This document shows positions 30,595 to 39,639 of a stretch of DNA of 64,000 nucleotides, in pieces. Position 1 is the stretch's first letter. The number at the start of each line of letters is the position of its first letter. Below the pieces are notes generated by a model. It was not told the DNA's origin and searched no databases. It saw nothing but the letters and a program-made list of their open reading frames with translations. Origin of the DNA: Bacteroidota bacterium (GTDB taxonomy: Bacteria; Bacteroidota; Bacteroidia; Sphingobacteriales; Sphingobacteriaceae); NCBI GenBank assembly GCA_013286235.1, contig JABDGE010000006.1:1-64000 (forward strand), read 5' to 3'. A program made the position numbers and the translations under genes.

Positions 30595-31860
30595 TTAATA
30601 GTGGCATTTTCCGCACTCGATACCGCCCATTGCAGCTTCGGTTACCGGTTTACCTGCCTTGATCAAATCGTGCACGGCTTCCATCTTTTCGTAGTAGGCA
30701 TTGCCCTTCATGTTCACATCGGTGCGTTTGTGGCACTGTATACACCATTTCATGGTGAGCGGCGAATATTGGTAAACTTCCTTCATTTCCTGCACCGGTC
30801 CATGGCATGTCTGGCATTTCAACCCGGCAACCTTTACGTGCTGCGAGTGGTTAAAATAAACAAAGTCGGGCAGGTTATGGATGCGTACCCATTGAATGGG
30901 GTGCGACTTGGTGCTGTCGTATTTCTGGGTGGTGGGATCGTAACCCAAAGCATCATATATCTTATGTATTTCCGGCGATTCGGTCTTAACTGTTTTATGG
31001 CAGTTCATACAAACGTTTAGCGGCGGGATAGAGGCATTTTTTGATTTGTAAGCCCCGAAGTGGCAGTATTGACAATCTATCTTCATGGCCCCGGCATGCA
31101 GGTCATGCGGGAAATGGATCGGCTGCTCAGGCTGGTAACCCTGGTGCACGTTGGTATGCCACATGGTAACCCACGTCCAGCTGCCGAGGGCGAGCGTACC
31201 GACTAATAAAGTAAAAAATACAAACTTTTTATTTTTAGCAAGTTTTTTGATCAGTGCGAAACGGTCAACCGGAACGGCTTCAACTTCAGCTTCGGTGACT
31301 AAGATACCTTCGCTTTTCACCAATACTTTTTCCAGGGTTCCAATAACGCGGTTTAGTACGAGTATGATGATGAAGGCAATAATGATAACAGCGATCAAAG
31401 CATATATCGTCAGGCTGCCTGGCCCGGTTTCAGGTGCGACGGCGGGTAATTTAGAAGCATTTACGGGATTTGCCGGGTCGGTTTTCCAACTGGCACGGAC
31501 ATAAGCCAGCACATTAGCAACATCGCCATCGGTAAGGCTGCCGAAGACAGTCATGCCGGCCTGGTTGTACTGGTTGTAAATGGCCAGCGCTTTGGGGTCT
31601 TTGGCAGCGATTAAGGCCTGGTTATTCTCGATCCATTTGGTGAGCCATTTGTCGTCAGTTTCAGACGTGATGGTTGGTCCTAAAGCGGGGCCAACAACCC
31701 TGGTTCCGATTTTATGACAGGTGGTACAATTGGCTTTGAATATTCCTTCGCCTTTGGCAGCATCCCCCTGTGCGTGGGCCGCCGTGCCAAAAAGTACGAA
31801 AACCGCAGCAAGTAGAACCGACCTTGAGCGTTGTTTAAAAAGTAATGAGAGACGCCTCAT
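30595..31860 (-). CDS. actA: ActA multiheme cytochrome c with N-terminal mono-heme domain
   Basis: Six CXXCH motifs: CTTCH, CQYCH, CMNCH, CQTCH, CIQCH, CGKCH. Confidence 0.93.
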   Translation of the reverse strand: MRRLSLLFKQRSRSVLLAAVFVLFGTAAHAQGDAAKGEGIFKANCTTCHKIGTRVVGPALGPTITSETDDKWLTKWIENNQALIAAKDPKALAIYNQYNQAGMTVFGSLTDGDVANVLAYVRASWKTDPANPVNASKLPAVAPETGPGSLTIYALIAVIIIAFIIILVLNRVIGTLEKVLVKSEGILVTEAEVEAVPVDRFALIKKLAKNKKFVFFTLLVGTLALGSWTWVTMWHTNVHQGYQPEQPIHFPHDLHAGAMKIDCQYCHFGAYKSKNASIPPLNVCMNCHKTVKTESPEIHKIYDALGYDPTTQKYDSTKSHPIQWVRIHNLPDFVYFNHSQHVKVAGLKCQTCHGPVQEMKEVYQYSPLTMKWCIQCHKRTDVNMKGNAYYEKMEAVHDLIKAGKPVTEAAMGGIECGKCHY

Positions 31861-32147
31861 ATAGTGTAATTGTGCTTAATAAAGTTTTATTTCAAAGGGC
31901 TGAAGTCCATGTAGGGATGTAAATTATACCCCGAATTTTCGAACAAAAGTATAATTTATTACAGTATCCCTGACAAATTAGTGACAGTAATGTCTAATTT
32001 ATAATTGTTCTAAATAAATAAAAAACTTAGCTAAATTCCCAAAAAAAGCATTGCAGGGCATCGGTTTATAATGGCGGGAAGTGTGGCTAACGCTCATGTA
32101 AATTTAAATGTATTTTTGGAAAAATCAAGTGTGTTTTATTGTTGGAT

Positions 32148-32245
32148 TGTTTTATTGTTTTGTTGTTGAAATGTTGGAAGGTTGGAAGGTTGGAATGTTG
32201 AAATGTTGAAATGTGTTTGATTGTTTTATTGTTGAAGGTTGTTTA
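32148..32245. repeat. Degenerate tandem repeat of (GAA/T)TGTTGGAA units
   Basis: gttgaaatgttggaaggttggaaggttggaatgttgaaatgttgaaatg. Confidence 0.7.
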
Positions 32246-32283
32246 GTTGCAGAGAATTTTTGGAATTAGAGAGGACCAAATGT

Positions 32284-32307
32284 AGAAACGCGATGCTTTG
32301 CGTCTCT
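32284..32307. repeat. Short imperfect palindrome AGAAACGCGATGCTTTGCGTCTCT
   Basis: Ends AGAAACGC/GCGTCTCT are near-complementary; intergenic. Confidence 0.5.
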
Positions 32308-32408
32308 GCCGCCGGCATTAACGTCGTTTTCGTAACAATTTGATACCCAACCGTGCCTGCGGGTTACCTTTTGCGGGTTGCCGGTATCAATGTTAAATCC
32401 AAAAAATT

Positions 32409-33254
32409 ATGAAAACTAAAATTTTAATCCCGCTTGCGGGGCTGGTGCTTTTTTGTGCCTGTAAAGGGAAGGGCGGATATGAGGTCGGGAGCAGCGGCGA
32501 TGCGGATACTTCCCTGAGAGCAGATATTGTAACCAAAGAAAAGCTGGTAAAAACGGCTGGAATGAGTTTCAAAGTTAGGAATGTGGCGCAGACCGGGCAA
32601 AAGATTGTTGCGCTTACGTCGGCATTGGGCGGGATGGTTGTCCACCAGCAAATGGGGTCGGCGGCGGAAAGGACCGGGGATGTTAAAGTAAATGCGGATT
32701 CGGTTATGCGAATAACAGCGCTAACCACTACGGCGGACATGACCGTTAAGGTACCGTCCGTGAAGTTGCAGAAATTTATGGACAGCGTTGCGACCATGGG
32801 GCTCTATGTAACGAACCGCAGCCTGGACGTTAGCGACGAAACCCTTGATTATCTTTCCGCACAAATGAAGCTGAAAAGCAGGAGCGAGCTGATCAGTCAG
32901 CAAAAGCAGGGGAAGATTGTTATTAAAGATCCTGCAAAGGTACTTGACCTGAGGGATGATATGATCGATCAGCAGATCGGCAACCGGAAGATCGATGATG
33001 CGGTTAGCAATAGTACCGTTAACCTAAGCTTTTATCAAAGTAATACCATCAGCCGTGAGGTAGTGGTTAATGACGATCCATCAGCCTATGAGCTTCCTTT
33101 TTTCAAGCGAATGCTGCTGGCATGTGAAAACGGATGGGCGTTGTGTAAAGAGGTGCTGGTAGGACTTGCCAATCTATGGTTCTTTTTGCTTTGCGGGTTA
33201 GGGGTGTGGTGGTTGGTGAGGAGGAGAAAACGTAGCAGTGTTGTTGTTCATTAG
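32409..33254 (+). CDS. DUF4349 lipoprotein
   Basis: Lipobox LVLFCACKG; TLDYLSAQMKLKSR...C-terminal TM and basic tail. Confidence 0.88.
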   Translation: MKTKILIPLAGLVLFCACKGKGGYEVGSSGDADTSLRADIVTKEKLVKTAGMSFKVRNVAQTGQKIVALTSALGGMVVHQQMGSAAERTGDVKVNADSVMRITALTTTADMTVKVPSVKLQKFMDSVATMGLYVTNRSLDVSDETLDYLSAQMKLKSRSELISQQKQGKIVIKDPAKVLDLRDDMIDQQIGNRKIDDAVSNSTVNLSFYQSNTISREVVVNDDPSAYELPFFKRMLLACENGWALCKEVLVGLANLWFFLLCGLGVWWLVRRRKRSSVVVH

Positions 33255-33276
33255 TTCACTGGCAATATACTAAAAG

Positions 33277-33389
33277 CTTTGTCATTTCGACCGAGGTACG
33301 AGGGAGAAATCTTATACGTCTGACAGTACCGCCTGCACAGTCCGCCAGTATGGCGTATAAGATCTCTCCCTACGGTCGAGATGACAAAG
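33277..33389. repeat. 113-bp imperfect inverted repeat (REP-like intergenic palindrome)
   Basis: CTTTGTCATTTCGACCGAGG...AAATCTTATACG / CGTATAAGATCTCTCCCTACGGTCGAGATGACAAAG. Confidence 0.85.
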
Positions 33390-33522
33390 TGTTTTGGGCG
33401 GGACTAAGAAATGGGCGAGAAGGAAGCCGGCTAACTTTTACCTACTATACTAAATAATTTCCCCAATTCATCAAACATTTATATTTTTGCGGGGACGTCA
33501 ACATAAATTAATCTCCAGCAAT

Positions 33523-33708
33523 ATGAGCTCAACCGAGAATGCAAATGCAGAAAGCCATTATCTAACCATCGTTTTAGCCCTTGTAATTGGCATCCCGGGC
33601 GTTTACCTGCGCTTTGTCGATTTTCACAATAACGTTATCGTCGCCAATATCCTGTTGGTTATCGGTGTGGTGATTGCGTTAAAAGGTGTTTTCGGTATAT
33701 TGAAGTAA
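33523..33708 (+). CDS. Small two-TM hypothetical protein
   Basis: Start preferred at MSSTENANAESHYLTIVL (33523). Confidence 0.65.
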   Translation: MSSTENANAESHYLTIVLALVIGIPGVYLRFVDFHNNVIVANILLVIGVVIALKGVFGILK

Positions 33709-33784
33709 GTCGGGAAGACCGAAAGTCCGGAAGACAGGAAATTGGGCGGTTACTGTCCCAGGTTATGATTTATTTCCATCATGG

Positions 33785-33950
33785 AAGTTAACTCATTACT
33801 GCCAACTGCTACTGAAACTGCTACTGCCACTTTCACCACTGCCCACTGCCCACTGCCCACTCACTACTGCGAACTGCAACTGCAACTGCAACTGCAACTG
33901 CTACTGCCACTTTCACACACTGCCAACTGCCAACTGCAAATCGCAAACTC
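33785..33950. repeat. Imperfect tandem hexamer/heptamer tract (ACTGC[CA])n
   Basis: cactgcccactgcccactgcccactcactactgcgaactgcaactgcaactgcaactgcaactgc. Confidence 0.9.
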
Positions 33951-35010
33951 ACCCCTTCGGCCTGTACTTAGCATCCTCCAAAATTTTCTGGGCATCGTTT
34001 TCCTTCACCAAATCCTCCGGGGTCATATCAGGGTGTTTTTCCATGTATTTACGGACGATCTGCCAGCCAAGCCATATGCCGAGTTTGGGGGCTGATTTGT
34101 TATCGTCACCGAGGCCGGGGGTGAACGGCGTCTCCCCAATGTATTTGTTGATTTTCAGGTCATCGGTTTCGTACAACAGGTTTTCTTCCAAAAAATAGCC
34201 CCATATTTTCGGCTCGAATTGCCGGCACCATTTAAGCTGGGCGGCCGTGTAGCCGATCTTTAACGTGTCGGAGGCGTCGGGTAAGATTTTATCCATCAGG
34301 TACATGATCTTGCCGTTATAGATCATTTTTGACAGCAGGGTTTTGTCGCTGTCGTTCTCAGGGCAAATGTTTTCCCGGGCCAATCCTTCAACTACCCTGG
34401 GGCAAATATTTTCCGGGTTAAAAGCGCGCGAAAGATAATGCGGGTATTGCTGGCTGAGAGAGGGATAGAACCTCGAGTTGCCGCCTAAAAATTGATCCAG
34501 CCCGATGCCAAAATAGTCGTTACCAATAACAGTTTGGGCCTCAAAGCCGGAGAAATACGCGTATAATTTTGGCAACTGCTGCCCGGGGAAATAATATTTG
34601 ATGTGTTTAAAGGCATCGGTCAATTCTTCGGTGGGTTTATCGAGATTAGGGTATATGGAATCGACATCGTGTTTGAGGGGATTGTAATCTTTGTCGGCAA
34701 ACACCTTCCGCAACAATGAAAAGTAGGCGGTATCGTTGGTATTGATATCATTGTCCTGCAGCAGTAAAACGATGAAATTGTGATAGAAATCGCCGTATTT
34801 TTTTTGCAGATAAGCCGCCTGCTGCGCCATGGGTTTTGTTTTCATTTCGTCAAATTCCCTGTCGAAACGCTCTATCTTCACATTAACCTGTATATTGCTG
34901 ACATCAACCTTGTTACCGTTATGGCAGCCATATAAAATGACGGCGGTTAAAAAAAACAGGTAAATTTGTTTGATTTTGTTTGAAATGACCATTTGTAAGT
35001 GTTTGGGCAA
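33949..35010 (-). CDS. gldB: Gliding motility lipoprotein GldB
   Basis: Lipobox ILYGCHN; VNVKIERFDREFD, YFGIGLDQFLGGNSRFYP; adjacent to nadE. Confidence 0.88.
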   Translation of the reverse strand: MPKHLQMVISNKIKQIYLFFLTAVILYGCHNGNKVDVSNIQVNVKIERFDREFDEMKTKPMAQQAAYLQKKYGDFYHNFIVLLLQDNDINTNDTAYFSLLRKVFADKDYNPLKHDVDSIYPNLDKPTEELTDAFKHIKYYFPGQQLPKLYAYFSGFEAQTVIGNDYFGIGLDQFLGGNSRFYPSLSQQYPHYLSRAFNPENICPRVVEGLARENICPENDSDKTLLSKMIYNGKIMYLMDKILPDASDTLKIGYTAAQLKWCRQFEPKIWGYFLEENLLYETDDLKINKYIGETPFTPGLGDDNKSAPKLGIWLGWQIVRKYMEKHPDMTPEDLVKENDAQKILEDAKYRPKG

Positions 35011-35180
35011 AAATAATTTTTTTATTTGCTTAAATACCCTAAACGGGATATTTGAAACGTTAGTTCAGTGCGTCACCTTTTTGTTTTTAACACAGAGAGC
35101 ACTGAGAAGGCGCGGAGAACGCAGAGGTTTTTCGTGCAACTGAAAACATCTGACCAATTAGTTGACGAATATATTATATA

Positions 35181-36830
35181 ATGAAGATTGCCTTAGCCCA
35201 GCTTAATTATCATATCGGGAACTTTGAATCGAACACCAATAAAATAATCGATCATATCAGGAAGGCGCGCGAAAATGGCGCGGACCTGGTTGTTTTTGCG
35301 GAATTATGTGTTTCGGGTTATCCCTCGCGGGATTTCTTGGAGTTTGATGAGTTTATTGACCTTTGCGAAGCATCGGCCCAAAAAATAGCCGAAGAATGCA
35401 CGGATATTGCCTGCATTATCGGGCTGCCTACGCCCAACGACAAGCCCGAAGGAAAGGAACTAAATAATACCGCCTATTTTATTGAGAATGGTGAAGTAAA
35501 AGCCCGGGCGCACAAGGCCCTGCTGCCGAACTATGATATTTTCGACGAATACCGCTATTTTGAGCCCTCGACGGAATTCAGCTGTATTGAATTTAAGGGG
35601 CACCGGATCGCACTTACCATTTGCGAAGACCTTTGGAACACCATAGAAAACCCACTGTATATTACCCGGCCAATGGATATCCTGATAGAAGAGGAACCCG
35701 ATGTGATGATCAATATCGCGGCGTCGCCCTTTGCCTATAACCACGATGAGGAACGTATCGGCATATTAAGCGACAACGCCAACAGGTATGGTTTGCCGCT
35801 GTTTTATGTGAACAATGTTGGCGCGCAAACGGAGCTGATCTTTGACGGCGGCTCACTGGTGTTTGATAATACCGGGCGGATGGTTGATGAGATGCCTTAT
35901 TTTGAGGAAGCTATGGCCTATTACGACCTGGATAAGCAGGGAAATGTAAGCTTTGCGCATCCATCGACGATGCGTAAAGCACGGCAAAGCGATATCGAAC
36001 AAATTCATTCGGCCATCCTCGTGGGTATCCGCGATTATTTTTACAAGTCGGGCTTTAAGCAGGCGATACTTGGATTGTCAGGTGGCATCGACTCGGCGGT
36101 TGTGTGCGCCCTGGCTGCGGAGGCTTTGGGGGCGGAAAACGTGATGGCCGTATTGCTGCCTTCGCGGTTTTCGAGTGACCATTCCATCAAGGACGCGGAG
36201 GACCTGGTGAAGAACCTGGGTTGCATGCATACCACCATCCCCATTAAAAGTGTTACCGAAGCGTTTGAACATATACTGGAACCGCAGTTTAAAGGCCTGC
36301 CGTTTAACATTGCCGAAGAGAATATCCAATCCCGCAGCAGGGCGGTACTGTTGATGGCCATGTGCAATAAGTTTGGCTATATACTGCTGAATACGTCGAA
36401 TAAAAGTGAGGCTGCCGTTGGGTACGGAACTTTATACGGCGATATGTGCGGCGGTATTTCGGTTATAGGCGATGTTTACAAAACCCAGGTCTTTGAGTTG
36501 GCGCGGCATATTAACCGCAACGGAGAGATCATCCCTGAAAACTCGATCGTGAAACCCCCTTCCGCCGAATTGAGGCCGAATCAAAAGGATACCGACTCGC
36601 TGCCGGAGTACGAAATATTGGACCAGATATTGGCTGAATATATTGAAGGCCGTTCGTCATCAGCCGCGATAATCCGCATGGGTTTTGATGAAAAAACGGT
36701 ACGCCGCGTGATCAAACTGACGAACCTTGCCGAACATAAAAGATACCAGACCCCACCCATACTAAGAGTATCGCCCAAAGCGTTTGGTATGGGCAGAAGG
36801 ATGCCGATTGTAGGGAAGTATCTTTCTTGA
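35181..36830 (+). CDS. nadE: Glutamine-dependent NAD+ synthetase
   Basis: Nitrilase domain (FAELCVSGYPSRDF, TICEDLW) and synthetase LGLSGGIDSAV, NTSNKSE. Confidence 0.97.
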   Translation: MKIALAQLNYHIGNFESNTNKIIDHIRKARENGADLVVFAELCVSGYPSRDFLEFDEFIDLCEASAQKIAEECTDIACIIGLPTPNDKPEGKELNNTAYFIENGEVKARAHKALLPNYDIFDEYRYFEPSTEFSCIEFKGHRIALTICEDLWNTIENPLYITRPMDILIEEEPDVMINIAASPFAYNHDEERIGILSDNANRYGLPLFYVNNVGAQTELIFDGGSLVFDNTGRMVDEMPYFEEAMAYYDLDKQGNVSFAHPSTMRKARQSDIEQIHSAILVGIRDYFYKSGFKQAILGLSGGIDSAVVCALAAEALGAENVMAVLLPSRFSSDHSIKDAEDLVKNLGCMHTTIPIKSVTEAFEHILEPQFKGLPFNIAEENIQSRSRAVLLMAMCNKFGYILLNTSNKSEAAVGYGTLYGDMCGGISVIGDVYKTQVFELARHINRNGEIIPENSIVKPPSAELRPNQKDTDSLPEYEILDQILAEYIEGRSSSAAIIRMGFDEKTVRRVIKLTNLAEHKRYQTPPILRVSPKAFGMGRRMPIVGKYLS

Positions 36831-37013
36831 AGTTTTTTGTGATTTCACCGATTGTGTTTTGTGATTTCACCGATTTGTTCGATCATCGGGAAACAAGCGA
36901 TCGGCATGACTTTTGGATAGTTGGATAAAAGGCAGGAATCTAAGAAGATTTTTTTAACTTTAGGCGTTAAACCATTTATAAGTTGTTAGTCTAATTATAT
37001 ATACCCCAATACT

Positions 37014-37634
37014 ATGAAAAAGCTATTTTATTTGGCGCTGACGGTATGTGTGCTGCAGGGCCTGTCATCGTGTACAAGTTATAATTATTACCAGGCCGCC
37101 ATCAACAAAACCAACATGACCGGCTATCATACCTTTGCCTGGATGCCGCCGTCGAAGACCGGCAACACCAATGCAATGGGATCAATGGCGGATGCAAAAA
37201 TTAAAGATGCCACCACGAGCGCGTTGGTTGCCAAGGGCTTCCAGCTCAACGCAAACCACCCAGACCTGGTGGTTACCTATACCGATATTGTAGGTAAGGG
37301 CACCCGTACCAATTACTATTCGCCCTATTGGGGCGGCTGGGGCTGGGGACCCGGTTGGGGTTTCGGATGGGGCTGGGGTTGGCGCCCATATTATGCCTTT
37401 GGCGGGCCGTTCCCGTATTATGGCGGTTTGACTTACGCTGAAAAAGAGCATTACCGTGAAGGAACGGTGATCATCGACCTGATAGATACGCATACCCGCA
37501 AAATTGTTTGGCGCGGATTTGGCGTTGGCGAAGTGCACCGCGATCCGCAAAAAGATGCGGAAGATTTGCCTAAAGTTGTAAACGGCATATTAGACCAATT
37601 GCAGGTTGCGCCGCAAGCGATGAGAAGGACATAG
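37014..37634 (+). CDS. DUF4136 lipoprotein with Gly/Trp/Tyr-rich insert
   Basis: LSSCTSYNYY lipobox; YYSPYWGGWGWGPGWGFGWGWGWRPYYAF. Confidence 0.85.
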   Translation: MKKLFYLALTVCVLQGLSSCTSYNYYQAAINKTNMTGYHTFAWMPPSKTGNTNAMGSMADAKIKDATTSALVAKGFQLNANHPDLVVTYTDIVGKGTRTNYYSPYWGGWGWGPGWGFGWGWGWRPYYAFGGPFPYYGGLTYAEKEHYREGTVIIDLIDTHTRKIVWRGFGVGEVHRDPQKDAEDLPKVVNGILDQLQVAPQAMRRT

Positions 37635-37640
37635 AAATTT

Positions 37641-37724
37641 AGATGTGAGATGTGAGATGGGGAGGCTATCTTTAGGTCACCAGATTTAAGCTAATTGTCT
37701 CAAATCTCATGTCTCAAATCTAAA
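37641..37724. repeat. TGAGATGTGAGAT-type repeats in inverted orientation
   Basis: agatgtgagatgtgagat...atctcatgtctcaaatct, imperfect hairpin between convergent genes. Confidence 0.6.
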
Positions 37725-37763
37725 ATACAGTCCAAGGCGTGGTCATTGTTTTTGCAATGGCCT

Positions 37764-39065
37764 TTATTTTTTTATACCCTGGTTACGCCCCATTATCCAG
37801 CGGAAGCGCTGGCTTATTAAAGGGAATTTATTCATATCATATTCCCGCAATTCTATTTGAAGCGAATCGCTGCGCCATTTTCCGCGTAAAAGCAGCATGC
37901 CCCTCGCAGGATGGCTATAATTGAATGTGTACTTGCCCGGGGTATCCGTTTTCGAGTACATCGTAATTTTGTGGTTAACAGTATCCGGTTCAAATACAAA
38001 ATTCGTGGTGCTGTCATTCATCAGGATGACGGCCGCAGTACCTTCTGGTGCGGAAACCGCCAGTTTATTCCAGCGTGTGGTATCAGTGGTCAATGGCTTT
38101 AAAGTATTCTTGTTCCTTATAAAAGAAGTTACGTTGTAAATACCATACAACGGCGGCTTTTTAAGGTGGCCGTTGTACGCTTTTGCCCGGGCAAAGTAAC
38201 CCCGAAGATCAAAAAACACCAGGAACAGTATAAATGCACACTTAGCTACCCTGAAGGCGGTGTTTTTCCATTTGGTATTAAATCGTACCGGCGAATCCCT
38301 TTCGGGATAAACCGTTTTGCCCAGGAAAAAGAAATTGACCAGCCTGGCTACATCTTTGGACAGGATGAATAAGGTCATAACCATTAACACGGTAATCAAC
38401 AGTTTTACATTTACCTCGAAAATGTAGTCGAACGCCAGTACGTTGGCAAACATGATCAAGCCGATCAGGTTGGCAAAAGTGCTCGTCCGCCTGAAAAACA
38501 ACAGAATACCGACCGCCAACTCGCTAAGGCCGATACAATAGTTGTATACGGTTGAATAGCCCATAAAGGCCCAGGCCAAATCTTTCGGACTCGAATTGCC
38601 ATAGGTTTGCAGCAGCGTAACCGGTGATAGCGGCGGGAACTGCAGCCCCGCGATTTTTATGGAACCATAAGCTATCCAGGTAATGGCCAGGTAATACCTT
38701 AAAATTAACAGAAGGATACGGTACAATTTGGGGTAGCCGCTTGTTTTTTTGCCGGCGAGCACCCATACCAACGAACCAATAAGCGACAGGGAAATAATAA
38801 ACAGGATAGTGAGGTAACCAAAAACGGTATCGATGGTGCTGTTGTAAAAGGAAACGGCAGGATTAACGATATGCAGGGCATCTTTACTGAGCCATGCCGC
38901 CAGTTTTGTATAAGTCGGAATGTACAGGTTTTGGACATACCAGGAGTAGGGGACGATATTGTTGGGATTTAGAAAGATGTACAGCAGGAAGAAAATAAAG
39001 AAAAAACAAAACAGCTGTTTTTTGATTACTGACCATTGCGCCGGCTGTAGGTCACTGTGTGACAT
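37764..39065 (-). CDS. DoxX-like multi-TM membrane protein
   Basis: RYYLAITWIAYGSIKIAGLQFPP...GLSELAVGILLFFRR. Confidence 0.75.
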   Translation of the reverse strand: MSHSDLQPAQWSVIKKQLFCFFFIFFLLYIFLNPNNIVPYSWYVQNLYIPTYTKLAAWLSKDALHIVNPAVSFYNSTIDTVFGYLTILFIISLSLIGSLVWVLAGKKTSGYPKLYRILLLILRYYLAITWIAYGSIKIAGLQFPPLSPVTLLQTYGNSSPKDLAWAFMGYSTVYNYCIGLSELAVGILLFFRRTSTFANLIGLIMFANVLAFDYIFEVNVKLLITVLMVMTLFILSKDVARLVNFFFLGKTVYPERDSPVRFNTKWKNTAFRVAKCAFILFLVFFDLRGYFARAKAYNGHLKKPPLYGIYNVTSFIRNKNTLKPLTTDTTRWNKLAVSAPEGTAAVILMNDSTTNFVFEPDTVNHKITMYSKTDTPGKYTFNYSHPARGMLLLRGKWRSDSLQIELREYDMNKFPLISQRFRWIMGRNQGIKK

Positions 39066-39295
39066 GGATATAGATAATTTTTCTGAATTACACCCGTAAA
39101 AAACGGCCCGGGGAATAACAAAAAGCTTTCATTTATCCCTGGCAGCCTGACAAGTGCTGAAAGATAACGTTTTTCGAGAAAGATATTTGTAAGAAACAGC
39201 ATTAAACCGGGAACGATGAGCGGTGTGGGTCCTGTTTTTAGGCCTTATGATTAATTATAAGGCGGCGTGGTTATGGGTTCAGCACGGGCTGGCAA

Positions 39296-39526
39296 TTACC
39301 GGGAAAGGGCAGTCTTTTGGGCGTTGCGTTTACGGTACAAATGCCAGGTGGCAAAAACCACAGCGACCACAGCGAGGATAATCACCCAATTATCCAGCGG
39401 ACATTGCGAGTCCGGGTCGTTGCCCTCACATGGTTCGCCAATTCCCGATCCCTGCGCAAAAAGCACCGCTGTATTCAGCACGAACAGAAGTAGTGTTCCG
39501 AGAAAGATTTTAAGGCGCATCAACAT
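39296..39526 (-). CDS. Small PID-CTERM-like exported protein
   Basis: Signal peptide, short Cys-containing linker, CPLDNW + TM + basic tail (YRKRNAQK). Confidence 0.6.
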   Translation of the reverse strand: MLMRLKIFLGTLLLFVLNTAVLFAQGSGIGEPCEGNDPDSQCPLDNWVIILAVVAVVFATWHLYRKRNAQKTALSR

Positions 39527-39639
39527 GGATTTAAAAACTCCGTTTTAGCAAAGTTACGTTTTCTTTATTAATTACCGCATAATCAGCGGTTAAATCACTA
39601 TTTTAAACTATTACGAAATTTTTCCCGGTATTTTTTGCA

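Noticed and set aside
33785-33950. Possible CRISPR array
   Set aside because: Units are only 6-7 bp, degenerate and contiguous with no spacers.
33781-34095. 104-aa plus-strand ORF
   Set aside because: Translation of the ACTGCC/ACTGCA tandem tract continuing antisense to gldB; not a real gene.
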